Below are positions 11,170 to 23,225 of a DNA stretch of 64,000 nucleotides, in pieces. The notes below the pieces were generated by a model. It was not told the DNA's origin and did not search any database. It saw nothing but the letters and a program-made list of their open reading frames with translations. This stretch comes from Stichopus chloronotus (taxonomy: Eukaryota; Echinodermata; Holothuroidea; Aspidochirotida; Stichopodidae), in assembly GCA_021234535.1 (NCBI GenBank), contig CM037832.1, positions 1,618,359 through 1,682,358 of the forward strand, given 5' to 3'. The first letter of the stretch is position 1, and each line of letters starts with the position of its first letter. The translations under genes and the position numbers were made by a program.

Positions 11170-13818
11170 ACTGCTTCACAACTGCAACATGTAGAACTCA
11201 TATCAACAAATAAGCAAATAGCCAATATCTTTCAAATTCTCATGTCATGATATTTGCTGAATGGAACCCGGAAGTGGAATCCAGGACTCTTATATCATTT
11301 TGCAGATTTGACTCCAGGGACATTTTCACGTTTTTCCGAGGTTAAGCGGAGCGCCACCATCAGTTGGCTCTTAGCGTACAGGAAACTTTTGCCAAACAAG
11401 TCTCTCAAATAGGAATGACACTCTCGGACCTCGTTAAAGGCATTCAGGCATTCTTTATTTTGAGATCTCGTGTTTTAGAGGCTTACCCTCCTAAAAACTA
11501 TAGGAGAAAGATAGTTCATATTAATCATTTGCCCAATTTAGGGGGGCTAACAATAGACCTATATTTTTCCCTGTAGAACCGCTTATTCTGCTTTAATCAC
11601 AATACGTGGGATTAAGTGTTTTAGAAGTAGCGACGGTTGTTTGACTATGGCGTATAACATTCACTTACATGAATTGCAGGAAATGCATATTGACGATTTT
11701 TGGCCCACTTCCTCCCCTCCACCCCCTTCCCCCACCCCTCCCCCACACTTCCTCTCCGAGACGAAATATAAAAATACACGTAAGCCCAAATCAGAATAAA
11801 ACAACGCAAAAGAAAAAAAAAAAACAGGGGAAAATTCCAAAATCGGGCATAGTCTCCTGCATTTTCCTGTGGTCTAGTGAGAGTTTCTTTGAAGATTTGT
11901 CAGTGTGAGCACAAAACCAAAGTACGGGTAGGACCAAAGAGTCTCTAGTACAAGTGACCAGAGAGAGCATCGAGAGGGGGTAGCTGCTGCTGAAATTAGC
12001 GTATTACGAGTAGAAATACAATCACAAAGCTATGAGTGCTAGTGCAAAGCTGTAAGTGCAAATACCGTGTTGATCTATTAAAGCTCGAGTTTGTTTTCTA
12101 GCACTATGAACCCTATCATTGGCATCAACGGTTGTACTCTAAGTGCGTTTAGAATGAATATTCTTGAATATATGTACTGAGTTTTTTTCTGTTTTTCATT
12201 ACATTTTACTTTTCTTAAATTTCTATCAGTTCCAACCAGGTGAAATTGCAAGGAGCTTCGGGTAGACTGAGAGAAGTTAATTACTGCGGAGACAGGTCTA
12301 CCGACAATTGTAACATGCAGATATTTTTAGCTCAAAAAAAAAACTTGGGTGGAGGAATTTTTAGGGGCGTTAGCACCTCCCTTCCTTGACAACTGCTTTG
12401 ATCTGATATTTGTTATGAATATGAGAACCACATACTCTTTATATTATTACGTATTTGTGTTGGTGATATGAAGTGTTTTGTTCAGGTTTTGTATATTCTT
12501 TTGCATTCTTTCGTTTCCGTTCCTACATTTTTTTTTCGGTTTTGATCTATCCTAATGTATCCAAAGCAGATTGTACACCTAATTGAACAGTGACACGGAC
12601 CACTTCACCAAATGTCCAACGCACAATAAGCCTCTCACAGAAACAATTTATCGTCCCATCAAATATTTAAAAAGACGATTGTTTACTTCATTGCTCAAGC
12701 AGGCGCTAACAAACTAATCTCAACGATCAACCCATTGGCTTGAATCTTTTCAAAAATTCTAAACAGGGGAGACTCAATCTTTTTAAAGATTCCTTGGGTG
12801 CTAGAGCTTGCAAATTTTCATCGATGGCTGAGAGGAGAAGAACGATATTTTTAACCGTGTATGGACTTCCCATTCAAAGGGTCCGTTAAAATTCTTTACC
12901 CAATAATACCCTCTCGGATAAATCGAGCCTCTACATATTGATTCAACTTCGTTGCGAGTCGCTCAGGCGGAGAACTTAGTAAGTACAAAAACACAAGCTT
13001 AATGGTCTTAAGCTCAAATGATGTCATTCGCCTTTTCTTCTTTTCCTTTTTTTTTTGTCGATGGGGGATCGATGTAAGATAGTCTTAAGTTTGACTGCCT
13101 TGGACAGAGGTAAGCAAGAAGAAAGAAGAAAAAAAGAGACTTTGGAATCAGTCGGGGCACAGGTGTCTAAAATACAGCAAACCTAAAAAGGAGGTAACGA
13201 AAAGAAACAAAAAAAATATAATAGATCCAAATAGGTTTTATCTCAGCTTGAGGTGACGCGCAAGATTGGCAGCGTGAATGGGGTGCATTGTTCACCTGTC
13301 GAGAAGTCCAATGGTCACATTGTGTGCTCTTTCTTCCGGCATAGAGCAGAATACAATTGATTTCTTGCGCATAATTGGAGAGACAATGGGATTCAAGCCG
13401 GTAAGTGTCAGTCAGGTGTGTCTAAGAAAGGACCTGTCTGACAGCTGTAAGTACCCAAATGAAAAGGTGCAAGATGAAAAAAGGAAGTCAAAACGAAAGA
13501 TGAAGACCGCGTCATGAATGGATCAAAGTGAAAAATGTCGAAAACCCTGCCTTCAATGGATGCTCCTTGGGGGTAGAAGCTTTTGCTGTCTGAAGATTTA
13601 TCTTCTCCTTTAGATGTGCATTTGAAGGCGAAGAAGAACCCGTTTGATAGACAGAATCAGCCATACGAGAGAGAGAGAAAAAAAGCAAGACCCTCATAGA
13701 GCTTGAGATGTTCCATGTAACTTGTATGGGCTACACCCTCAGTCACTAAACCTTTTTTATGTAGCTTATATATCCGTTGGCATGTCTGCGAACTCGTATA
13801 TACACACACACAAATAGG

Positions 13819-13821
<3 letters not shown>
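11170..13821. other. Intergenic; no gene recognised
   Basis: Mixed sequence. A C-rich run lies at 11702-11760 and an A run near 11814-11825. The block 12560-13000 is of higher complexity and not obviously repetitive, but neither strand gives a recognisable exon. The frame at 13278-13517 (plus) has no domain I recognise and its lysine-rich end is a purine tract. Confidence 0.35.

Positions 13822-13882
<61 letters not shown>
13822..13882. repeat. (TA)n microsatellite, about 30 units
   Basis: About 61 bases of uninterrupted TA, preceded by a short CA run (13802-13812). Confidence 0.97.
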
Positions 13883-13887
<5 letters not shown>

Positions 13888-14496
13888 CGAACAAACTTTG
13901 AGTACGGTATAGCCTTAGCAGAAATACTGAATACTGAACCGTAACTTATACTTCATTATGTCTCGTTTTCATGTTATTGTGGTACTTATTTCATTTTAAT
14001 GTGGTTCCAATAAAATGAAAACTTTTCTCACTTCCTATTAGCTCCTATTCTATCAGCTACTATTTGTCTACATATCTATCTGTGTACCGATTCCTCTGTG
14101 TATCTGTGTTGTTGTTTATTTCTATAGTGAGCATTGATTATTAAACATCTATTACAATAGTGTACAGTAGGAGATGGTGTAATTACTATGCGTTGGTAAG
14201 GTAGTACGTAGGTGGTCTCGTAAAATCTCACATTTTGATTCATTCGCGCTCTCCTCATCTCTATCGTTCTCCCCCCCCCCCCCCCACCCATGTAGGACTT
14301 ACCCTGGAGTGAGCCAATGATGGGTAATGATAATTATTTTTGCTTCCCTGACAACCAATACAGTCAAAGTATCTTGTCACCAGTCATTCTACCTAACTTT
14401 TTTTTTACGAGTGTGAATTCAAATTAGCTGAATAATTGTACTTTCTGTTTTTTTGCTTCATTAGAAAAAAAACAGGAAAAAACCTTACCCGCAGAA
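13883..14496. other. Intergenic; poly(C) tract
   Basis: A run of about 16 C at 14271-14286. No gene recognised. Confidence 0.4.
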
Positions 14497-14805
14497 CTAA
14501 TGCATAACAAACGGTACACAGTCTGCATTTCCTGTGCACCACTTGCTGTATGTGCAATTTATACATGGATAAGAAGGACAATTGTCATAATTTTTGCTAT
14601 AACAAAACGAATTGATTCCAAAACTAGTCATTCCTGTTGTATTGGTGCCAGGTTTCTTCTTCGAACACAAAGTTACGTGTATAGCTATGTCATCGGGGTT
14701 ACAAATGACAGACAAACATTTTGGCTCAAAATGCCTCACAGATGGATGGAAATGGCAGGCTTTTAAGCGCGAAAATTGTAAATCTTCCACATGAAAAGGA
14801 GTCAT
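14497..14805 (-). CDS. Candidate cysteine-rich exon or ORF, unrecognised
   Basis: A 102-codon open frame from an ATG at 14805 to a TAG. From about residue 17 it carries ten cysteines in roughly 83 residues, spaced C-x12-C-x4-C-x11-C-x20-C-x7-C-x4-C-x2-C-x5-C-x5-C, with a CPSYPCINCTYSKWC segment near the end. I do not recognise the domain; the density of cysteines suggests a secreted or extracellular fold if it is translated. There is no signal peptide at the ATG, so it would more likely be an internal exon; a possible donor (GGGTAAGG) lies just past the stop. The opposite strand is also open over much of it, which weakens the case. It could be a chance frame. Confidence 0.25.
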   Translation of the reverse strand: MTPFHVEDLQFSRLKACHFHPSVRHFEPKCLSVICNPDDIAIHVTLCSKKKPGTNTTGMTSFGINSFCYSKNYDNCPSYPCINCTYSKWCTGNADCVPFVMH

Positions 14806-16819
14806 AAAACATTACAAAATATCAAAAATATGCTCAAAGGAGAGGCGGCTACCCTTTTCATCCACCTCTTACCCCACCTCTTTGTTGCGCACTTCAATCA
14901 ACGATGATTTTTTGTTTTAATTTGGACCACACATTTTAATAATTTTACTTAGAGCCAAAGCTATGTTGACTATTTTGAACTTGTAAAATTTCACTTGTGT
15001 AATCATACTTAAAGGAAAACCGTTGTACAGCCTCCTAGATAATCCTAACAAAAAATATAATTTTCCAAACAATAAGACACAATTCGGTAGTCCAATGAAA
15101 TTCACGTCCAAGATGTGGACTATAAGTGTAGGTTGAAATTGAAACAGCGTCTACGGTTCCTCTGTAAGATTTAAGAAGAAACGCCCTACTTTGACCCATC
15201 TGTGAAACGTTAAGCTAATTCAGGGTTGGCCAACCTACTGTTCACGGGCCACTGAGATGCTACATTGGCGAGACATCACCCCCCCCCCCTTTCCACCACC
15301 ATTTGAACAAAAATAAAAAGAAAGGACGGAAAATCTAAAAGGGAAAAAACTGTGTAATAAAGTGTCATTCATTTAAAAGCTGTGAGGTAAATAATAGAAT
15401 TGCAAGCGTTTGCTCCCATCCATACCACTAGACTTGATAGCTGGTATAAAAATTAACGATAATAGAGGGAGTCAGCAACATACTGTAAAAGCAACGAAGT
15501 TCAAAGCTGGCAATTGTGATTTAAAAAAGTGTGGCCATTCTTGAGCTAATGGATCTGAATATATTTTCAAAAAAATCCTTTAAACGGAGGAGTCCCCCCT
15601 TCTCCCCCCCCCCCCCCCTCTCTCTCTCCCCTTTTCCTCTTTATTTAGCCAATTTAATACAAGAGCAGTACAGGTATTACATGGGCCTTTAAATGAGAGA
15701 GCAGTGTCTCATGAAATAATAGATCACCTCTCGGTGGTAACCGTTAGTGTTCGGGTCTTCAAGTTACGTAATCATTCTTACCATCGTCACTTGAGTCACT
15801 TTGTATCCATGGAGTTATCAAACAATGAGATAATAGTAAAGTAGTATGAGTGAAAGATGAAGTGTCACCAATGTAAAGACGGTCAAATTATCACCATGTG
15901 CGACAACTTGTCTCTTCCCCCCTCCTAGTCCTCTTTGTGGTTGCACCACTGGGATTATTCACGTGTCAAAGGGCAGGTTGAGGCTAACGCCAACACTTCA
16001 TGGGAATTCCCCACGATCGACGTTGTCGTGAAGACAACCGAAAGTGTCAGAAAATACGTCAGGCCGAGTCACAGAACAGAGAACACCCTCTTAGTTCGGT
16101 GAAACATTTTCACCATTCCCTCCTACTGCCGATAGAGACAAAAAATCAACTTCTGCTTGCGAGGAGGCCTCGGCAAATGTTCGACATAAAAATCATCTTT
16201 CTCTAATGTCGCAATTAAAAACGACTCAAGGTCGATAATCCCAGGGTTTTGATGAATGTTTAAACAGTCAAATCAATTTTGACCAATGGCAGTGTGAATG
16301 AGTTCAATCGTCAACGGTTGAGAACAAGTTGAAGAAAGAGAGAGGAACAAGATTGGCAGAATATGTTGAGGTCCGTTTCGAGTAATCGTCATAACACGCC
16401 ATTTGTGTTATTCCTTTGCACAACTTTTTTTTTCAGCTTTCACGTGAGGCTTATTCAAACGGCATACGTGCATGGAGCTCACCCCCAATGCAGTCTCTAC
16501 CCCACTACGCACTATGCCTCCGTTTTTTCAATTGCCAACGCGTTGTAGTTTCGTTCAGATGGCAAACCTCCTATTCGTGAGAAGTTAAAAAATATAGTAG
16601 TAGTTTACAGTGCCGGTGGATGCCCCAGATACAGAGGGAAGTATTATTCACCCTTCTCCATAGTGTACTTCAGGGCCCCTTGATGCATGTATCTATATGC
16701 AATAATTATTCAGCAAGTAAGTAGGGCCGCACCCTGCGATAAATAACGACTTTCAATCTGCTCAGTATGGATTTCAAAGCAAAATGAAGTTTGCTAGCTT
16801 TGAGAAAAATAGCTTGTAA
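14806..16819. other. Intergenic; hAT-like end and poly(C) tracts
   Basis: At 15221-15236 CAGGGTTGGCCAACCT is a good match to the hAT terminal-repeat form and is followed by CGGGCC, as in many hAT ends; the other end was not found. Poly(C) tracts are at about 15280-15289 and 15604-15617. The block 15900-16200 is higher-complexity sequence without a recognisable exon. Confidence 0.4.
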
Positions 16820-17353
16820 AGGTTTTGTGACGTGAATGTAGGAAAAAAGTTATAGCTTCATTCAGAAGTTTCAGAGTGGAATCGTGTTCATAACATGTTA
16901 AAGTTTTTGAGATATTGGTCGTAAAAGTTTGATGAGAGTGCGAGTACGATGACCTAGGGGTTTTTCCAGTATTTCCTTTGGTCATCCCTATATATACTGT
17001 CTCCGAAATTACTCAACTTCTGAGTTACACGGTTACACTGGTAAGTGGTATCGATATTTTTAAAGAAGAAAATACATGCTTCCAAAATGAGACCCTCGGA
17101 GCACATGAAATTTTTAAATTTTCTTTGAACTAAAGGTGAAGTGAACAAAGGATGACATGTGACCCGGCGTATCACAGGAGTCCATCGTTTGTCGTCACAA
17201 ATTTGCATGCTTAGCCAATGTTTATTCATGATGCACCTACAAGACAGGAATTTGCCCGTAAAATTGTCACTATTGGAATTTGTGGCTGTTTCTATCATTT
17301 TCAGTAATTAATTAAGCCAATACTCCGAATGTCATATTCATGTCACAGGACCT
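16820..17353 (+). mobile_element. 534-bp TTAA MITE (family 1, copy C)
   Basis: Starts AGGTTTTGTGACGTG after a degenerate target and ends CATGTCACAGGACCT followed by TTAA (17354-17357). Interior phrases align in order with copies A and B: TTCATTCAGAAGTT, AAAGTTTGATGA, ATGCTTCCAAAA, AACAAAGGATGACATG and GTCACAAATTTGCAT. More diverged than A and B are from each other. Confidence 0.75.
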
Positions 17354-17607
17354 TTAATTAAGGTGTGGTACAATTTTACGACTCGATGGATATCTGCCGA
17401 AGCCACTCACACAGTTGTTGAAACAAATGAGGTACGAAGTTTATTTTCTATCATTTGAAGTATTCGAGTTGTTTCTTACAATGACTGGAAAGTAAGAGAA
17501 TTTAATAGGAAAAAGAGACAAAGTGAAAATTAGGATTATTCCGCGATGTGATTTCAAAGGGGGCATAACATGTAGACTGAGACGCGGGAAAAATGCAACA
17601 AATAAAA
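17354..17607. other. Short spacer; nothing recognised
   Basis: AT-rich, no feature seen. Confidence 0.3.
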
Positions 17608-17637
17608 AGCAAATTCGCTCATATATTCCAGCTTTAA

Positions 17638-17944
17638 AGAGGTCATGACTTGTGTACTAAAACTCAATGGAAACTGGTTTCTCTACATATTTGGACAAAT
17701 TAATATCCGAAACTGCCTTTGGTATACTTGTGACGTCATCCAGTGTTATACAATCAGCTTTAAATTTCACATTTGGAGGCTCCTCTTTGAAAACCAAACT
17801 TTTTCATCAAGCTACGTTAAAACTTTGATTGCATAACATTGAAAGACGTCCCAAGGACACCAAGGCAGTTTTGGATACCAGTTTGTCCAAATGTGTTGGA
17901 AAACAAGTTTCCATTTGAGCTTTAGTCTACGTGCCATGACCTCT
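17638..17944. mobile_element. 307-bp foldback element with ~140-bp arms
   Basis: The left arm (from AGAGGTCATGAC) and the right arm (ending GTGCCATGACCTCT) are reverse complements over most of their length; shared phrases include CATTTGGACAAA, AAACTGCCTT, GACGTC and TGTTAT[AG]CAATCA. The centre is near 17792. TTAA lies immediately outside both arms (17634-17637 and 17945-17948). Because of the symmetry both strands carry related open frames (17645-17836 plus, 17812-17997 minus), which are artefacts. Symmetry continues outward to about 17608 and 17976. Confidence 0.85.
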
Positions 17945-17948
17945 TTAA

Positions 17949-18240
17949 AGCTGGAATATGAGTTGCAAATTTGGCACATTCTGCCACTGAAAGTCAATCA
18001 TGTTATAGCTACCTTAAAAAACATTGGTTTAGCCTTGTTCCTGCATACATGAGTATTCACATCCCTTCCAATTGGTCTGTTCGATTTCAAGTAACAGTGA
18101 CTGACGACGAAGCTTTCTTGGAGAGATGGATTTTTGTAGGGCCAACAGAAATGTCGAGACAACTTTTATATTCAAACATCTGAAAAATGAATTCATAGTT
18201 CTCTTTCAGATTTGTAACATATGATCTTTTACCCAGTGTA
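17949..18240 (-). mobile_element. Family 2 TTAA element, inverted diverged copy
   Basis: Starts AGCTGGAATATGAGTTG directly after TTAA (17945-17948), identical to one terminal repeat of the 3581-3958 element. Read on the minus strand the following ~290 bases align with the right two-thirds of that element (GATCATATGTTACAAATCTG, TGTCTCGACATTTCTGTT, GGCCCTACAAAAATC, ACTTGAAATCGAACAGACC). The far end is lost or too diverged near 18240. Confidence 0.75.
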
Positions 18241-18489
18241 TTTCAGCTTTTTGTGTTTTGCTTTCTCCTAAAATGGCCGTAAAATAGAGAAAACGTTTAC
18301 TTGGATGTCATCCTATAAGTTTGGAGGGGGGGATAATCAGTCTAAAAGTTTACCACATTTAGATCGAAATGTTTATGAGCACCTAGTTGTCATTTGCAAA
18401 TTAAATGGTACGACATGCCAGGTACGTAATGCCAATTACCGTGGGCCTCTTTAATCGAGCATTAAGCAAGTTTTATTTTTTATTTATTC

Positions 18490-18672
18490 ATTCATTTATT
18501 TTTTTTACCAGTGCAGGAGTTGCGTCTTTTGAGAGGAGTAAAGGCATTCGCGCCCTCAATTCAACTCTCAGGAACAGGATTATGTTCAACGAACTGATCA
18601 AGAGATTCACCCGGCCCGTCATGGTCCACGTGTCTCATGGAAGGTGGACTCTTGACAAAAGAAAAGGAAAAT
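18490..18672 (+). other. Candidate exon or conserved element, strand unclear
   Basis: A higher-complexity island in AT-rich surroundings. On the plus strand a T-rich tract ending in ACCAG (about 18510) precedes 53 open codons ending at a TAA (18672-18674), rich in basic residues. On the minus strand TTTTCTTTTGTCAAG precedes 29 open codons and a stop. Neither protein is recognised. It may equally be regulatory DNA. Confidence 0.25.
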
Positions 18673-18739
18673 AATGTGAATATTATTAGGGTTTCTTTAG
18701 CGTCTTTTAGCTAGATCTTAAAAGGAGATTTTCCCTTTC

Positions 18740-19360
18740 ACTGGGTGGATAATCTCTGGAGGTTAGAAGGACATTTGGTTAATAACATTGTTACGGGTGG
18801 TCCCTGCCGGGCACCACCCTTAATGATCGCCGGCCATGACGTGAAATCAATACGCATATTAATTACATCTATCTATCTCTCTTTTTTCTCATTCTAAGGT
18901 TCTAATGTGTTCCACTGAATGTTACCTCTCTTTGTTTTCCCACCACCGGCAATCTCTCCCTCGTCGATAGCATCTTCGATCTCTTTCCGACTGCATCACC
19001 ATGGCGACCAGAGGGGGAGAAGAAAAGGAAAGCAAAAGATATAATTAATTAGTGACGGTTGCAGTGTAGCGATCTGGCTTTGTAGAATAGAGGCGATCGA
19101 TAACTCATGCGGGAGCTTGTAAATCCCGTTTCCAAATTGCTTACATTTAATGACCATTTATTGACAAAGAGCTGGTATAAATGATCATTAGCCGGGTCTG
19201 TGATAGGGCTACGAGGGGATGATACTTTGAACCCCTTGGAGGGGAACGGCCTTCACAATTAATGCGGTGGCTAAATACACTATCGATTGTGGATGGCTAA
19301 TATTTAGCGAGGTTTATACAGCTCGAATGGTCCCCTTTTATATAAAAAGAAGAAGGGGAA
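18740..19360. promoter_or_regulatory. Candidate non-coding regulatory block
   Basis: Non-repetitive, moderate-GC sequence containing an inverted motif GGGTGGTCCCTGCCGGGCACCACCC at 18796-18820 (GGGTGGT and ACCACCC as arms) and many homeodomain-type TAAT cores and ATCGAT sites. No coding exon recognised. The call rests on texture alone and is speculative. Confidence 0.2.
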
Positions 19361-22300
19361 AAGGAAAGAGCTAAGAAGGTGTCACTGATGTCTGATATAT
19401 ACAAACGGGAAAATGAGATTACCAGATGAGTTGAAAACGTCTTTGTTTGGGATGAAAATGTCTGTGTGTTTGTTTGTCTGCCTGCCTGCCTGTCTATTTG
19501 TCTGTGTTGCTATTATTCGTTTGTGTTTGGAAACCGTTAGGTTCGGTTTCAAAAGTTTACAGGAGAGCTGGTAACCAATCTATTGCTGACTTTAAAAAAA
19601 TCAGGATTTTTGAGACAGATGTAGGAATTTGTTCTGAGAAACACATTGTTAAAACATTTCGAAAATCTCGGAAGAAAATGGAATGAAGGTAAAAATTAGT
19701 ATCACATTCTGACAAATCATTAGTATCCCAAACAATAAACATTAACAGCTTAATATATGCGCTCCATATGAAACACTGAAAATGCGCGTTGAATGACAAC
19801 AGCAGAGATGAAGAGGGGGGGGGGGGGGACTCGAAAGGAATGAAAAGAAAGGGGTGGGCGGTGAGGGAGAGGAGATGGGTTGGTATGAAGAGGAGAGCTT
19901 CTTAAAAGTTTCTTTTTCTTTGTTCATTAAACATTTTGCAATGTTTCAGTTAGATTTAGAATTTCGAACGTTAGCCGTGGATTGAACTTACGGTGCAATT
20001 GCAAACACACAAACATCTTTTGAAGTTTAGATTGGAGCGTCGAGTATAACATCATTGTGGGTGTATCAAGATCTATCCGATATCTTTTTATCATAAACTG
20101 TACAATTTAAGTAGACATAAATTACGGTATTACAGCTAAACTCTTGGCCAGTTCTTCTTAGTCTTTGCGTCTCTTTGGTATGTATAGGGTGAAGACGGTG
20201 AGAGACAGGGGGTTAAGAGGACGCTCATAGTGGGTTGTTGTCAGGCAATGACTGCTAGTACACGTGCGTCCTGATGATGTCATTGTTTTTTATTCATTTT
20301 ATTTATTTTTAACTCACAGCACATCAATATCGATTTTAAAAATACATTCACAATAACATTATATCTATAACTTGAAGGAGACAACACTGTGCAAGGGAGT
20401 AGCCTAGGAAATCTTAGCCGGCTAGGCTAGTAGTCCCACTTCCCACGTACAATAAAAGCAGTGTGACGAGTACCGTGCTTATAGGAAAGAAATACTTCAT
20501 TTACACTGAAAGTAGGAGAAAGTATCATATCGGATTTGTGCCTCATATAAGTCTGGTAGCAACATATGTGAAAGGGAGGCAATACGCAGTCTTTCCTCCT
20601 CAAACCCACCCCTCTCTTCTCGTTTATGTTGAATTTGTTTAGATCGAGCAACATTTTCACACCCAAATTGTCTACCCTCCTCCTTTTTGCAAATTATCGA
20701 ATAGAACGACATCGAGAATCAAGAAAGGACCTTCCTGCACCTCAAAATTCACCCTCATCATTCTACTTCCCTACCGTTATCTTACGTTCCTCTTTATTCT
20801 CGCCAGTAGACCAATATGATTACGTGTATGGGTATAACACGCACAGTTAACCATAGAAGATATCCCGCGCTATGTTTTATTCAAATATAGTCGAGATAGT
20901 TGATAGTATCTATAAGCATATGTGAAGAAGTGTCGTAATTATACCATCTTCACCTTCACCACCATCATCATCATTATCGCTGTGACGTATTCCAACTGAA
21001 CGTTGGCGAGAACGACTTGGCACTTTTATCTCTTTCTTGCTTTTTTAAAAGTAGACATTATTGTCTACCTTCCTATTTCCATACCTAGCAGCAGGGAGAG
21101 ATTCCAGCCCTTGTCTACCCTCTGGCGTATTTAACCTCAATCATTCCAGTCGGGAATCCATTCATCTTATTCCCCAATGTGAGGCATATTTTCATGGGGT
21201 CCTACCCCTTCCCACACGAGCATTGCAATTCAATATGATCATCTTCTGTAGAGCTTACCAAGCATTCAAGAGAATGTAAAAGAACGTAAAGAAGCCATAA
21301 TCGATAACGCATCGAGATATAAAGCCTGTGGTCTCTCACCGGGACTGATTGAGACCAATTAAGGACAAATTGGTCAGCTTCCTTTACATCCGAGCCAACT
21401 AGTTAGCCTTACAATCATTCGAAGCAACCGCCACCACTATAGAGGGTATCAAATAACGGGCCACTAATCCCCCAATTTAGACCCATCTGTCCCTCAGCCC
21501 CTTTGACGTAACCTGACATTAGAATACCCAGACTCGGCAGGGTACATTTACACTCGGTTTGAAGAGAAGAAAGACATACAGAGACGCTTGAGCCCTCATC
21601 TTTAAAAGATTAAAACTTAGTGTGCAGACAGCGATCAGTTCAACGGTGCAGAAATGAAATAACTTAGACGTGACAGTACTCCTCTTTTCGTTCGCTCTTT
21701 CTTTTCAAATTACTCCATGGCCGGGGTATTCACCAATGTTTTGTGGGACCCGTGTCACTTTAGACTGCGTACATTAAGCACTAGCTCGGACTAGCTTGTT
21801 GACTAAAATCTTGGTCATCAACGATTGCGCTCGGTCGTTCACATATAACTGTAAATTGGTCACTCCTTTTTACTTAATAATGCAGAACCTAACGATTTAT
21901 GGATTGATTAGTTGACAAGTTATATCCTTTAAAAGGGAGAATATCAACGATTGTGGGACATAGGCCTAATTAACTTGTTGAATAAGCCAGTATATCGCTG
22001 CGAGTGGTTGAAAGATCGTGACCATTAACAGACGGGTCATGTCAAGATTAAAGGCCTAGTGGGCTTACGTCATATGCTCGGGAATATTCAAGATCTCATG
22101 GTAGTCTGAAAATAGTCTGTAAGCAACGTACGGTATATTTTCTGACTTAAAGATCTCAATGATCTCACACTTTTTTACCTTTACTTTACACCAAAAAAAA
22201 ACAGCTACAGTCGTATCTTAACGCATACTCAGTTACTTTTTAACCTGAACAGCGACTGGTGAGTAAAGTGATAGGTTGTTGGAACTTGATGAGAAACAAA

Positions 22301-22740
22301 AAAATACGCCGACAAAAGCATAATTTGAAGACAGGTTTTGCTTCTTTCATTGCCCTTGAGACCCTTTTGTGAACACGCTAAGTTCGGATGTAGGGCACGG
22401 GTTGAGCCATGTGTCATTAGCACATCCCTAGTTAAAGTCCATGGTGTAAACCGCCTTGTCGAATTCCATCACTAGATGGCAGGGACACGAGATCTAATTT
22501 TTTGAAAGTTGTTAACGTAACGATGACGTAGACTCCTTACTGTACATCTGATTAGAAAAATGGACATTAAAAGGTAGTAGTGTTGTCATTCCTTTTGAAT
22601 AAAAGCCCTGAATTATATCAACAACATCTTGCTGTTCAGATGTTTCCACTGTTCCGCACATTCAGAAAAAATGTAAAGTATTGGCAATAAAGTCATTATA
22701 ATATAGTCTTTGTGATAGCTTTGATTACAGAACCCCGGCG
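19361..22740. other. Intergenic or intronic; no gene recognised
   Basis: A poly(G) tract at about 19815-19828, a CCTG-rich run at 19480-19495 and AT-rich filler. The block 21290-21560 is non-repetitive and of higher complexity. Overlapping open frames at 20427-20850 have no recognisable domain. If the paired-domain gene runs further in the minus direction, this stretch would be intron. Confidence 0.35.
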
Positions 22741-23225
22741 ATGATGACTATGTTGATGATATGACAATGATGAGGATGATGGTGACTATGATAGTAGTAC
22801 TGAGGATGATGATGATGTTGATACTTATGGTGGTGATGAGAAAGATAACGATTATAGTGGTGACGATGATGATGATACTAATTGTGATGGATATTATGAT
22901 GATAACGATGAGGATGATGGTGATGATGATAATTATGATGAAAATAACTATGATGATAATGATGATAATACTGATATTGGTGATGATGATGTTGATGACG
23001 ATGATGATGATAGTGATGAAAATAATTATGATGAGGAGAATGATAGTAATGGTAACTATAGTGGTGATGATGATAGTAATTATGTTAATGATGATGATGA
23101 TGATGACGATGACGATGACGACGATGATGGTGATGATGATGAGATGATGGTAATAATAAGATGATGGTAATAATGGAGATGATGGTAATAATGACGATAA
23201 TGATCATGGTTTGATAATTATGGCA
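22741..23225. repeat. Imperfect (GAT)n microsatellite, about 480 bp
   Basis: Long run of GAT/GATGATGGTGAT/AATGAT triplets with interruptions. The 128-codon poly-Met/Ile/Val frame through it and the poly-His frame on the other strand are artefacts of the triplet. Confidence 0.95.

Noticed and set aside
17645..17997. Two similar proteins on opposite strands
   Set aside because: They are the two arms of one foldback element read from each side, not a gene pair.
22761..23147. 128-codon frame of Met/Ile/Val on the plus strand
   Set aside because: It is a translation of the GAT/AATGAT microsatellite; no complexity, no homology.
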